Origin: 3-1-20CM-4-69-9 sp963833655
GTDB taxonomy: Bacteria; Actinomycetota; Thermoleophilia; Gaiellales; Gaiellaceae
Reading direction: 5' to 3'
DNA: 64,000 nucleotides
NCBI GenBank assembly: GCA_963833655.1
Contig: CAWHYL010000006.1
Location: forward strand, 372,001 to 436,000
The translations under genes were made by a program, and so were the position numbers. Below, one piece after another: positions 17,931 through 25,716 of the stretch. Positions within the stretch are counted from its first letter, which is position 1. Each line of letters starts with the position of its first letter. Below the pieces are notes generated by a model that had not been told where the DNA came from, searched no databases, and worked only from the letters and a program-made list of their open reading frames with translations.

Positions 17931-18823
17931 GCCGCCGCATGACAGGAATCGCGATCGCGTTCGCGACGGCGTGCATCAGCGGCGTCTCGATCTGGGTCAA
18001 CTCGCACGCGGTCGCGCGCTTCGGCGACGCAACCGTCTACACCACCGCGAAGAACGCCGTCGCAGGCCTGCTCCTGCTCGCGCTCGCGCTGCCTCTCTTC
18101 CGGCACACGGGCGACGGCGCGACACCGCTCCCGCGAAACCGGCGTCCGGCACTCCTCGCCATCGCCGTCGTCGGCGGCAGCGTGCCCTTCGTCCTCTTTT
18201 TCGAGGGTCTCGCGCGCGCGCAGGCGACGCAGGCGTCGTTCATCCAGAAAACCCTCGTCATCTGGGTGGCGTTGCTGGCGATCCCGCTCCGGCGCGAGCG
18301 GATCGGCCCCGCCCACGTCGCGGCGATCGCCTTCGTGATCGCCGGGCAGGCGGTGCTCGCCGGCAGCGCGGGCACCGTCGTCTTCGGTACGGGCGAGGCC
18401 ATGATCCTCGCCGCGACCCTCCTCTGGGCGGTGGAGGTCCTGATCGCGAAACGGCTGCTCGACGACGTCGCCGTCCGCGTTCTGGCAGTGGCGCGAATGG
18501 TCCTGGGAACGCTCCTGCTGCTCGCGTGGCTCGCCGTGTCGGGACGCGCGGACGATTTCTTCCGGCTCACCGCGTCCCAGTGGAGCTGGGCGTTGCTGAC
18601 CGGCCTTCTGCTCGCGGCTTACGTCGCGACGTGGTACGCAGCGCTGGCGCGGGCACAGTGCGTCGACGTCACCGCCGTGCTCGTGTTCGGCGCGGTTGTG
18701 ACGGCGTTCCTCGCACAGGCGACCGACGGCGTCGCCTTCGACGGGCTCGGCGTCGTCCTCGTCTGCATCGGCGTTGCGCTCGCGGCCGTGGCCGGCAGCC
18801 GTCCGAGACTGCAACCCGCATGA
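17927..18823 (+). CDS. EamA/DMT-family membrane transporter
   Basis: 298 residues with about ten hydrophobic segments arranged as two EamA repeats (GIAIAFATACISGVSIWVNS..; second repeat from about GEAMILAATLLWAVEVLIAKRLL). These proteins export or import small metabolites; the substrate is unknown. It overlaps hypC by 4 nt and is therefore co-translated with hydrogenase maturation genes. Whether it has a role in hydrogenase biology (for example metal or metabolite transport) is open. Confidence 0.88.
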   Translation: MSRRMTGIAIAFATACISGVSIWVNSHAVARFGDATVYTTAKNAVAGLLLLALALPLFRHTGDGATPLPRNRRPALLAIAVVGGSVPFVLFFEGLARAQATQASFIQKTLVIWVALLAIPLRRERIGPAHVAAIAFVIAGQAVLAGSAGTVVFGTGEAMILAATLLWAVEVLIAKRLLDDVAVRVLAVARMVLGTLLLLAWLAVSGRADDFFRLTASQWSWALLTGLLLAAYVATWYAALARAQCVDVTAVLVFGAVVTAFLAQATDGVAFDGLGVVLVCIGVALAAVAGSRPRLQPA

Positions 18824-19572
18824 CACCCGGGCCGCTGCTCTTCGCGCGCTACGCATATCCGCCCAACGCGCTCGGTCTCTGCGGTGCCGAGGAGTCGCGC
18901 ACGCTCCTCGAGTACGGAACGGCCGGCGCGTCGGACGGCGGGCTCGCCGAGCTGGCGCGGGCGTTCGAGGGAGCGTGGCCGTACCTCACGCTCATAGCCG
19001 GCGCGAACGGCATCCACGACCCGCTCGATGCACGCGTCGTGGAGGCGTACTGGGTCGGCAACGAGCTGCTCGACCGCGTCTCGGGGCAGACGCTTGCGCG
19101 CCACGTCGAGGATCGCTTCAAGGGGCGCGTCGGGCGCACGTGGCAGCGGATCGCCGAGGCGGTGGCGGCGGGCGCCGTGCCCCACCACACCTTCCACGTC
19201 TTCGCCGTCTACCCGTGGCTCGGGCTGCTGCGGACGGGGGACACGGCACAACCGCTGACGGTGCTCGACCGCTGCCGGATCACGCCCGCCCTCGTCCAGA
19301 GCGTCGAGGGCGAAAGCGTGAAGGTGCTGGCGCCCGCGCTCGACTGGGACGGGAGCCGACTCGCGCTCGGCTGGTGGAAGCAACGGACGGCACGCTTCAG
19401 CGACGACGGGCTCGGGTTCGTCACGCCGGTGCCCGGCGATTGGGTGTCGCTGCACTGGGACTTCGTCTGCGACCGGCTCACGCTCGCACAGGCCACGAGC
19501 CTCTACAGGACGAGCGAGCGAGCGCTCGCGGCAGTGCACGGATCGGCCGGCACGAAGCTCGTGCTCGGCTAG
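18820..19572 (+). CDS. DUF6390 family protein, last gene of the hydrogenase operon
   Basis: 250 residues, soluble, with the start LLFARYAYPPNALGLCGAEES and conserved blocks ANGIHDPLDARVVEAYWVGN, VPHHTFHVFAVYPWLGLLR and LDRCRITPALVQSVEG typical of DUF6390. The family is repeatedly found beside actinobacterial hydrogenases but its function is unknown. Conserved His (HHTFHVF) and Cys residues could be metal ligands. ATG 18820 overlaps the EamA stop by 4 nt. Confidence 0.82.
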   Translation: MTPGPLLFARYAYPPNALGLCGAEESRTLLEYGTAGASDGGLAELARAFEGAWPYLTLIAGANGIHDPLDARVVEAYWVGNELLDRVSGQTLARHVEDRFKGRVGRTWQRIAEAVAAGAVPHHTFHVFAVYPWLGLLRTGDTAQPLTVLDRCRITPALVQSVEGESVKVLAPALDWDGSRLALGWWKQRTARFSDDGLGFVTPVPGDWVSLHWDFVCDRLTLAQATSLYRTSERALAAVHGSAGTKLVLG

Positions 19573-19642
19573 GGCGCCGTACTTCCCCGAACGGCGTGTC
19601 CGTAGCCGCACCGATGCGGTCGGGACGAGTTGCGGCGACGCT

Positions 19643-20062
19643 GTGCCCGTGAGCCTGACCGCATCTGCACATTCGATTCCCGGAACGTCGAGACAGAGTG
19701 TGCTGATCGACGGCAGGCACCGCCTGCTGACGGACGAGCCGAAGCGGCTGGGCGGCACCGACCTGGGGCCGGCGCCGCACGAGCTGCTCCCGGCCGCGCT
19801 CGCCTCGTGCATCTCGCTGACGCTCATCACGTACGCGCGGACGAAAGGATGGGAGACCGGCGAGTTGTCGGTCGACGTCGTCTACGACAACACGGCCGTG
19901 CCCCGCCGGTTCGACGTCTCGATCGGCGTCGAGCGCGAGCTCGACGACGCAAAGCTGGCGAGACTGGAGAAGGTGGCGAGGGCATGTCCGCTCCGGCGCT
20001 CGCTCGAGACGGGGTTCGAGTTCCACGAGCGTGTTCGTCAGCGCGAAGGCCTCGCGGCCTGA
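19643..20062 (+). CDS. OsmC-family peroxiredoxin-like protein
   Basis: 139 residues. The two redox Cys of the family are present in ALASCISLTLITYAR and ARACPLRRSLETG, and the Arg-containing N-terminal strands (IDGRHRLLTDEP) fit. OsmC/Ohr proteins reduce organic hydroperoxides with thiols; this member is of the general OsmC type. It starts at GTG 19643 without a clear ribosome-binding site. Convergent with the hydrolase at 20071, 8 nt apart. Confidence 0.88.
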   Translation: MPVSLTASAHSIPGTSRQSVLIDGRHRLLTDEPKRLGGTDLGPAPHELLPAALASCISLTLITYARTKGWETGELSVDVVYDNTAVPRRFDVSIGVERELDDAKLARLEKVARACPLRRSLETGFEFHERVRQREGLAA

Positions 20063-20070
20063 GGCAGACG

Positions 20071-21465
20071 CTAGGACGTCGCGAAAGGCGGCGGCTGCAC
20101 GGCGGCAGCGCACGAACGGTCGGCCGGTGTCAGCAGGTGCGAGGTGAAGAAGCGCGCCGCAACAGCGGGAAGGCATCCGTACTGCAGCGAGCCGTGACCC
20201 GCGCCGGGCACGACGAGGATCAGAGCATTGGGGAACGACGCCGGCGCCGCCTCGACGTTCTCCAGCGGATCCTGCGGATCCATGGCGCCGACGAGGAACA
20301 GGATCGGAACCGCCGACTTCGGCACGACGCCGGCATCCGGGGCGGGCAGCGGCGGATCAAGCAGTGGACAGACGACCTGCATCGCGCGCGCCTGGTCGAG
20401 CATGTCCTCGAGGAAGTCCGTGCCGGTTGCCCACCGCCTGACCTCCGCCTCGTCCGCGCGCGCCCAGCCCTCGCCGCAGACGATTGCCCAGTACATCAGT
20501 TGACGGGCGCCCACGTCTCCCTCCAGTGCGGACGCCTCCCAGAAATCGAGCAGCCCGTGGTAGTCGCCCGCAGCGGCGCGGTGCAGCAGGAGCGGAAGGC
20601 GCGCCGTCGCCGCGGGGGCACGGAGCGCAAGGCGAACAGCTCCCTCGGCAGCAACGACGTCGAAGGCGAAGGCGCCGTCGTGCACGGGTGACGCCCGGAG
20701 ACGTGCAAGCACCGTCCGGAGGTCGCCTGCCACATCGTGACTGACGCTGCGGCACGAGGCATCGGCCGCGCAGCGGGCGGCGAGCGCGTCGAACGACCGC
20801 TGCGTCGCCCGGGGCATCCGCTCGAACAGCGGCACGTCGAGAAGCGACGCGCCGTCGAGAACGGCAGCCGCAACGTGCGCGCCGTGTCGCGCTATGTACA
20901 CCTGTGCGGCAGTCGCCCCGTAGGAGCCGCCGTACAGCACGATCCGCTTGTGGTGCAGCGCCTGGCGGACGGCATCGACGTCGTCCATTGCGGCGTCCGT
21001 CGTGTACAGCCGTGGGTCGCGGCCGACCGCGCGCAGGCACGTCTGCGCCTCCTCGACCGATTGCGGGACAGTCGGACACAGGAGCGGCGCCGACCTGCCG
21101 ACGCCGCGCTGGTCGACGAGGACGAGATTGCGTGTCCGGTTGGCGTCAGTCAGCGCGCGGACCGCGAAGCCTGCGTCGCCGCTCGCAGCCGCGCCGCCGG
21201 GGCCACCGGAGAGGTAGAAGATCGGCGCATTGCGAGCACGGCCTCCCCACGCGCGGACGACGGCAACGAAGAGCTTGATCCTGCGCCCGTGCGGCAGGCG
21301 CCGGTCCTCTCGCACCGCAAGGCGACCACAGCGGGCCACGACCACGCCGGGCAGCGTGCAGGGCTTGAGCGACAGCGCCGGGGTGCTCGTTCCCAGGGCA
21401 GCCGCAGCAGCGGCGACCGCGAGGATCATCGGCCCGAGCGTGACGGACGCCGCTGCGGTCGGCAT
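20071..21465 (-). CDS. Secreted alpha/beta hydrolase, tripeptidyl/prolyl aminopeptidase type
   Basis: 464 residues from ATG 21465, or 452 from ATG 21429, which starts directly at a signal-peptide-like stretch (MILAVAAAAAALGTSTPALS). The oxyanion segment FYLSGGPGGAA, the nucleophile elbow GGSYGATAAQVY, the Asp in GAMDPQDP and the His in PGAGHGSLQYGCLP make a complete triad of the S33/TAP family. Such enzymes are exported peptidases of actinobacteria. The paired Cys residues around the core may form disulfides. Confidence 0.87.
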   Translation of the reverse strand: MPTAAASVTLGPMILAVAAAAAALGTSTPALSLKPCTLPGVVVARCGRLAVREDRRLPHGRRIKLFVAVVRAWGGRARNAPIFYLSGGPGGAAASGDAGFAVRALTDANRTRNLVLVDQRGVGRSAPLLCPTVPQSVEEAQTCLRAVGRDPRLYTTDAAMDDVDAVRQALHHKRIVLYGGSYGATAAQVYIARHGAHVAAAVLDGASLLDVPLFERMPRATQRSFDALAARCAADASCRSVSHDVAGDLRTVLARLRASPVHDGAFAFDVVAAEGAVRLALRAPAATARLPLLLHRAAAGDYHGLLDFWEASALEGDVGARQLMYWAIVCGEGWARADEAEVRRWATGTDFLEDMLDQARAMQVVCPLLDPPLPAPDAGVVPKSAVPILFLVGAMDPQDPLENVEAAPASFPNALILVVPGAGHGSLQYGCLPAVAARFFTSHLLTPADRSCAAAVQPPPFATS

Positions 21466-21492
21466 CGGACGACGACCCCATCCGGATCCGCA

Positions 21493-21502
21493 GAAACCCG
21501 CA
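21493..21502 (-). promoter_or_regulatory. TGCGGNTTTC motif between hydrolase and hemerythrin genes
   Basis: TGCGGGTTTC followed by TGCGGA on the minus strand, 63 nt upstream of the ATG at 21429 and 76 nt upstream of the divergent hemerythrin start. Same core as at 10862, 25662 and 29203; function inferred. Confidence 0.35.
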
Positions 21503-21578
21503 AACCGTTCGCCGCCTCCCCCGATGTCGAACAGCGGCCGATACGCGACGCTGCAGCTACCGACGCGGAGGTTCAGCG

Positions 21579-22088
21579 ATGACCATCACCGAACGACCAC
21601 CTGCGAGCGCGCAGGCCGACGCGATCCGGCTGGAGCACGAGCGTCTACGCGACCACGCGGAAGAGATCCGCGTCGCGGCGCTCGAGTTGCCCGTTCTCGC
21701 TCCGGAGGACCGCCGCGTGCTCGTCGACAGGATCGTCTCCTTCCTCAGCGGGCCGTTCGCCGCATACGCCGAGAGCGAAAGAAGGGCGCTCTATCCGTAT
21801 CTCGACCGCGTGCTCGACGATCCGCATGCGAGCGACGGGATGCGCTACGACCTCGACACCGTGCGGCGGCTCACCGACCGCCTGCGCGAAGCGGACGTCC
21901 GCAATACCCCGGGGCTGCAGGAGCTCCTGTACGGCGTGCACGCGATCATCGGCCTGCATCTCCGGAAGGAGGACGACCTGTACCTGCCGCGGCTGGAGCG
22001 CGAGCGGCCGGCACAGCTCGAGCACGTGCTCCGGGCGATGCGGGAGGTCCGGTTCGAGCACGACCACCCCGCGCGCGGCGACCTCTGA
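21579..22088 (+). CDS. Hemerythrin-like HHE domain protein
   Basis: 169 residues, four-helix bundle. Candidate di-iron ligands are IRLEHERLRDHAEEI (His, His), the SERRALYPYL region (Glu) and GVHAIIGLHLRKEDDLYLP (His, His, Glu). Bacterial members bind O2 or iron and respond to oxidative or nitrosative stress. ATG 21579 follows GGAGG. It forms an operon with the short ORF, the flavin reductase and the M20 peptidase downstream. Confidence 0.85.
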   Translation: MTITERPPASAQADAIRLEHERLRDHAEEIRVAALELPVLAPEDRRVLVDRIVSFLSGPFAAYAESERRALYPYLDRVLDDPHASDGMRYDLDTVRRLTDRLREADVRNTPGLQELLYGVHAIIGLHLRKEDDLYLPRLERERPAQLEHVLRAMREVRFEHDHPARGDL

Positions 22089-22101
22089 GGGAGGAGGAGT
22101 C

Positions 22102-22266
22102 ATGCGCAACGCACGCACGCTTCCTCATCGGCGAGCCGAGCACCTCATCGAGCGCGCCGACCGCCTCACGAGCTGGGCGCTCGCCCAGAGCTACCTGACG
22201 ACACACAGAGTCCCGCCGAAACGGCGGACACCGCCGCCCGTCGACGCTTGCGCCCCGAAACGATGA
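22102..22266 (+). CDS. Small basic hypothetical protein
   Basis: 54 residues, Arg/His-rich with a Pro-rich tail. No domain recognised. Two features support it: a very strong ribosome-binding site (GGGAGGAGGAG, 2-6 nt before ATG 22102) and a TGA that overlaps the ATG of the flavin reductase (ATGA), suggesting translational coupling. It could be a small regulator or simply a coupling leader peptide. Confidence 0.5.
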   Translation: MRNARTLPHRRAEHLIERADRLTSWALAQSYLTTHRVPPKRRTPPPVDACAPKR

Positions 22267-22877
22267 TGTCGCCGGCCGCCGTACGCGACTGGCGGTTGGT
22301 CGAGCTGCCGAACGACGCGCCCATCTGGGAGCAGGTCTTCACCGTCGCCCCACTCGTTCTCATCGGGACGAAGGAGGGCGATGGGCACGACATCGCCCCG
22401 AAGCATCTCGCGTCCCCGTTCGGCTGGGGCAATTCGTTCGGCTTCGTCTGTACACCAAGACACGCGACGTACCGCAACGTCGTCGAGCACGGCGCATTCA
22501 CCGTGAGCTTCCCGCGCGCGGACCGCATCCTCCATGCGACACTTGCGGCCGGCGAGCGCCTCGAAGACGGCTCGAAACCGACGCTCGCCGCCGTGCCCAC
22601 GTTTCCGGCTCGACACGTGGACGGCGTCCTCGTCGAGGGCTGTTACCTGTACCTCGAATGCGAGCTCGACCGCATCGTCGACGGACTCGGCGAGAACAGC
22701 CTCGTCGTCGGACGCGTCGTCGCGAGCTGTGCGCGAGAGGAGTTCGTGCGCGGGGTGGACACGGACGATGCCGACCTGCTCGAGCACCTGAATCCGATCG
22801 TCTACCTCTCGCCAGGCCGCTTCGGCATCGTCCGCGAGACGTATTCGTTCCCGCTTCCGACCGGCTTCAGCCGCTGA
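22263..22877 (+). CDS. Flavin reductase-like domain protein
   Basis: 204 residues with the split-barrel FMN-binding fold of the flavin reductase/DIM6 family: VAPLVLIGTKEGDG.DIAPKHLASPFGWGNSFGF, then TYRNVVEHGAFTVSFPR, and a C-terminal HLNPIVYLSPGRFGIVRE. These proteins bind FMN and reduce flavins or act as electron carriers. ATG 22263 overlaps the short upstream ORF. The partner enzyme is unknown. Confidence 0.85.
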   Translation: MMSPAAVRDWRLVELPNDAPIWEQVFTVAPLVLIGTKEGDGHDIAPKHLASPFGWGNSFGFVCTPRHATYRNVVEHGAFTVSFPRADRILHATLAAGERLEDGSKPTLAAVPTFPARHVDGVLVEGCYLYLECELDRIVDGLGENSLVVGRVVASCAREEFVRGVDTDDADLLEHLNPIVYLSPGRFGIVRETYSFPLPTGFSR

Positions 22878-22879
22878 GC

Positions 22880-24088
22880 ATGTCCCGCGCCCGGGCGGCC
22901 CGAGTGCTCGACTGGCTCGAGGAGCACGAGAGCGAGTTCGTCCGCTTCGTCGAGCGCCTTGCGTGCGCCGAGTCGCCGACGCCCGACACGGACGCGCAGG
23001 CGACGGTGTTCGCGGCCCTCGCGGCCGAGCTCGAGGGTGTCGGGTACGACGTCCGACGCGTCGGCCGACTGGACGGCGGCGCGCATCTCTACGCGCGGCC
23101 GGGCGAGCGCCGGCGGCGCGGCCCGTTCCAGCTTGTCGTCGGGCACATGGACACGGTCTGGCCGGTGGGAACGCTCCGCCGGATGCCCGTCCACCGGGAA
23201 GGCGACCTGCTCTTCGGGCCCGGCACATACGACATGAAGGCCGGCCTGGCGCAGTTCGTCTTCGCCGTGAGGGCACTCGCAGCGTGCGGCCTCGTCCCGA
23301 TCGTCACACCTGTCGTCTTGATCAACGCCGACGAGGAGATCGGCAGCCCGACGTCCGAGCGGACGATCGAGCGGCTCGCCCAGCACGCCGAGCGGGCGCT
23401 CGTGCTCGAGGGGGGCAACGGCCCCGACGGGCGCCTGAAGATCGCCCGCAAGGGCGTCGGCCGCTACGAGCTCACGATTCACGGCCGCGCGTCGCATGCC
23501 GGCACGAGCTTCGACGAAGGGGTCAGCGCCGTCTTAGAGCTCTCGCATCAGGTGCAGCGACTGTTCGCGTTGAACGACCCCCGCCACGGTGTGACGGTGA
23601 ACGTCGGGACCGTGGACGGTGGAACGCGCCCGAACGTCGTCGCGCCGAAAGCGAGCGCCGAGATCAGCGTGCGCGTGCCGACGGCTCGCGCCGCCCGCGA
23701 GCTCGACCGCTCGCTCCGGCGCTTGCGTCCCGTCCTACGCGGAAGCGCGCTCGAGCTCAGCGGCGGCATCAGTCGACCGCCGATGGAGGCAACAGCGCGC
23801 AACCGCGCGCTGTTCGCGGTCGCGCAGCGCGTCGGCCGCGACGTCGGCCTTTCGCTCGCCGACGCCGGGCTCGTCGGGGGCGGCTCGGATGCGAACACGA
23901 CGAGCCGCCACACGGCGACGCTGGACGGCCTCGGCCCGATCGGCGACGGCGACCACGCGACACACGAGCACATCTGCATCAGCGCGACGATTCGGCGAAC
24001 GGCGCTCCTCGCCCTGCTCCTGCTGGAGCCGGCGTCGCGCCCGGGGCGGCAGACACCGCCCCGGGCGGCAAGCGCTACGCCTTCGTGA
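22880..24088 (+). CDS. M20-family metallopeptidase (carboxypeptidase G2-like)
   Basis: 402 residues. Zn ligands and catalytic residues are VVGHMDTVWPVG (His, Asp), GPGTYDMKAGLAQFV (Asp), INADEEIGSPTSER (Glu-Glu), VLEGG and the C-terminal DGDHATHEHICIS (His). The lid domain (RKGVGRYELTIHGRASHAG) is complete. Substrates in this subfamily include glutamate conjugates and dipeptides; the true one is unknown. Its 3' end overlaps the convergent Hsp20 gene by 14 nt. Confidence 0.9.
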   Translation: MSRARAARVLDWLEEHESEFVRFVERLACAESPTPDTDAQATVFAALAAELEGVGYDVRRVGRLDGGAHLYARPGERRRRGPFQLVVGHMDTVWPVGTLRRMPVHREGDLLFGPGTYDMKAGLAQFVFAVRALAACGLVPIVTPVVLINADEEIGSPTSERTIERLAQHAERALVLEGGNGPDGRLKIARKGVGRYELTIHGRASHAGTSFDEGVSAVLELSHQVQRLFALNDPRHGVTVNVGTVDGGTRPNVVAPKASAEISVRVPTARAARELDRSLRRLRPVLRGSALELSGGISRPPMEATARNRALFAVAQRVGRDVGLSLADAGLVGGGSDANTTSRHTATLDGLGPIGDGDHATHEHICISATIRRTALLALLLLEPASRPGRQTPPRAASATPS

Positions 24089-24497
24089 TCGCGACCTTCT
24101 TCGGCTCCAAGACCTTGGACTTGGGTGCGTGCACCTCGAGGACGCCCTTCTCGAACGTCGCGTGGACGTGCTCGGTGTCGGCCTCGGCCGGAAGGACGAA
24201 GCGGCGCTCGAACTCGTGCTCGAGCCGCTCCCGTAGGCGGAAGGCCTTCTCGCTCTGATCCTCGGCCTGCTTGCGCCGGCCTGTGACGGTGAGCTGGTGA
24301 TCCGACACTTCGATCCCGAGCTCGTCGCGCTCGAAGCCGGGCACCTCGAGCTCGACGACGTACTCGTCGCCGGTCTCGTAGATGTCGGTCGCGGGCAGCA
24401 CGACAGGCGAGAAGGTCAGGCCGTCCAGCAGTCGAAGCATGCGGCGCTCCATCGTCTCGACGTCACGAAGAGGTGGCCACAGCTGCATGGTGGTCAT
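24075..24497 (-). CDS. Hsp20 family small heat-shock protein
   Basis: 140 residues. The alpha-crystallin domain runs from about residue 36 (LPATDIYETGDEYVVELEVPG) to about 125, ending in the strand FEKGVLEVHAPK, followed by a VLEPKKVAITKA tail. The ATP-independent chaperone role is well established for the family, and homologue HspX is a DosR target in mycobacteria. ATG 24497 follows GGGAGGTG. It is divergent from a CBS-BON protein across 196 bp that includes a DosR-box-like sequence. Confidence 0.93.
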   Translation of the reverse strand: MTTMQLWPPLRDVETMERRMLRLLDGLTFSPVVLPATDIYETGDEYVVELEVPGFERDELGIEVSDHQLTVTGRRKQAEDQSEKAFRLRERLEHEFERRFVLPAEADTEHVHATFEKGVLEVHAPKSKVLEPKKVAITKA

Positions 24498-24607
24498 GTG
24501 TTCACCTCCCTTCGCGGACACGTTCATCCTCGCTCGGTCGCGCGCGCAGGGCATCGGTTCGGCCACCGATCCGCGCTGTGGAGAAGTACCGAGACAGGAA
24601 GCGAGAG

Positions 24608-24621
24608 CGGACCGATGTCCC
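24608..24621 (-). promoter_or_regulatory. DosR-box-like imperfect palindrome
   Basis: Minus-strand GGGACATCGGTCCG matches 10 of 14 positions of the mycobacterial DosR core GGGACTWWAGTCCC. It lies between the divergent hsp20 and CBS-BON starts (111 nt and 73 nt away). The match could be chance; it matters because a DosR-like regulator is encoded 2.7 kb away. Confidence 0.35.
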
Positions 24622-24693
24622 TGCGCCGCCTCTGCGGCAGGATGAGAACGGAGTCGGGGGGCCGCGCTTCGGCCTGTCGGAACGGAGGACGAG

Positions 24694-25347
24694 ATGAGAG
24701 TCGTGGATGTGATGACCCGCAACGTCGAGGTCGTCGAGACCAGCACAGGCCTGAAAGACGTCGCGCTCCTGCTGTCGGCGCATGAGATCAGCGGCGTCCC
24801 GGTGGTCGAGCACGGCGTCCCGGTCGGGGTGGTGTCGGAGTCGGACATCGTTGCGAAAGAGCAGGAGAGTGAGGCGGAGACGGCGCGGCGCCGTCGCCGC
24901 CCGTTACGCCGGCGACCGCGGACGGCGGCTGTCGTCGCCGCCGACGTGATGACCGCGCCGCCGGTGACCGTGAGTCCCCAGAGCTCGGCGGTCGGAGCGG
25001 CGTGGCTGATGACCGAACACGACGTCGACCGCCTGCCGGTGCTGGAGAACGACCGCCTGGTCGGGATCGTCACGCGTGGCGACCTGGTCCGCGCGTTCGG
25101 GCGCTCGGACGAGCAGATTCGAGCCGAGATCGTCAACGAGGTACTCCCCGCGCTCGACGACTCGCCGAACGACGTGGCGGTGGCCGTCGCCGACGGCATC
25201 GTGCTGCTCGAAGGCGAGGTCGAGGACGAGCTCGACGCGCAGTGCCTGCCGCACGCGGTGCGGTCTGTGGTCGGTGTTGTCGAGGTGCGCTCCGACGTGA
25301 CAGCGCGGCGCCGCCGGCGACCGCCGGTCGCCGTCTACACGCGCTGA
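24694..25347 (+). CDS. CBS-pair plus BON domain protein
   Basis: 217 residues: CBS 1 (VVDVMTRNVEVVETSTGLKD..), an Arg-rich linker (ARRRRRPLRRRPR, residues about 66-78), CBS 2 (VMTAPPVTVSPQSS..DRLPVLENDRLVGIVTRGDLV) and a C-terminal BON domain (ALDDSPNDVAVAVADGIVLLEGEV). CBS pairs sense adenosyl nucleotides and BON domains contact membranes or phospholipids. The charged linker is unusual and might bind nucleic acid. A ribosome-binding site (GGAGG) precedes ATG 24694. Confidence 0.88.
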   Translation: MRVVDVMTRNVEVVETSTGLKDVALLLSAHEISGVPVVEHGVPVGVVSESDIVAKEQESEAETARRRRRPLRRRPRTAAVVAADVMTAPPVTVSPQSSAVGAAWLMTEHDVDRLPVLENDRLVGIVTRGDLVRAFGRSDEQIRAEIVNEVLPALDDSPNDVAVAVADGIVLLEGEVEDELDAQCLPHAVRSVVGVVEVRSDVTARRRRRPPVAVYTR

Positions 25348-25355
25348 CACCCGGT

Positions 25356-25589
25356 TCAGGCGGCGGGCGGCCGCAGCACCAGATCGCCCTCGCCGTCTGC
25401 CGACGGGACGAGCGGCCTGTGCCGCTCGGCCAGCCACGCGGTCACCGTTGCGCCGACCACACACTTGGCGTCGAGGATCTCGACCGTTGTTCCACCGCGC
25501 CGGGCATGCAGCCCGAGGCCTCGGACGAAGTCCTCGAAGTCGACGGCGTCGGTCTCGCGCGGAAGCTCGATGCTCGTGCTTGGCGACAT
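25356..25589 (-). CDS. Small hypothetical protein
   Basis: 77 residues, soluble, no recognised domain. The segment AVDFEDFVRGLGLHARRGG followed by VEILDAKCVVGATVTAWL is plausible as an alpha/beta element. ATG 25589 follows AGAGGAGG. It is divergent from the GAF kinase across 127 bp that carries a TGCGGNTTTC motif, and it ends 8 nt from the convergent CBS-BON gene. Confidence 0.65.
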   Translation of the reverse strand: MSPSTSIELPRETDAVDFEDFVRGLGLHARRGGTTVEILDAKCVVGATVTAWLAERHRPLVPSADGEGDLVLRPPAA

Positions 25590-25661
25590 AGATGCCTCCT
25601 CTCCCCTCCAACTCTGGCAGCGAGGCACGGCGCTGCCATCGGGAGAAGCGCGGAACGCCGC

Positions 25662-25671
25662 TGCGGGTTTC
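25662..25671 (+). promoter_or_regulatory. TGCGGNTTTC motif upstream of the GAF kinase
   Basis: TGCGGGTTTC followed by GCCGCT, 45 nt before ATG 25717 and 72 nt from the divergent start at 25589. Same core as at 10862, 21493 (minus strand) and 29203. Confidence 0.35.
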
Positions 25672-25716
25672 GCCGCTGCGGCAGTGCCCGTTCCGATTCT
25701 GCGAACATCACGCTGG

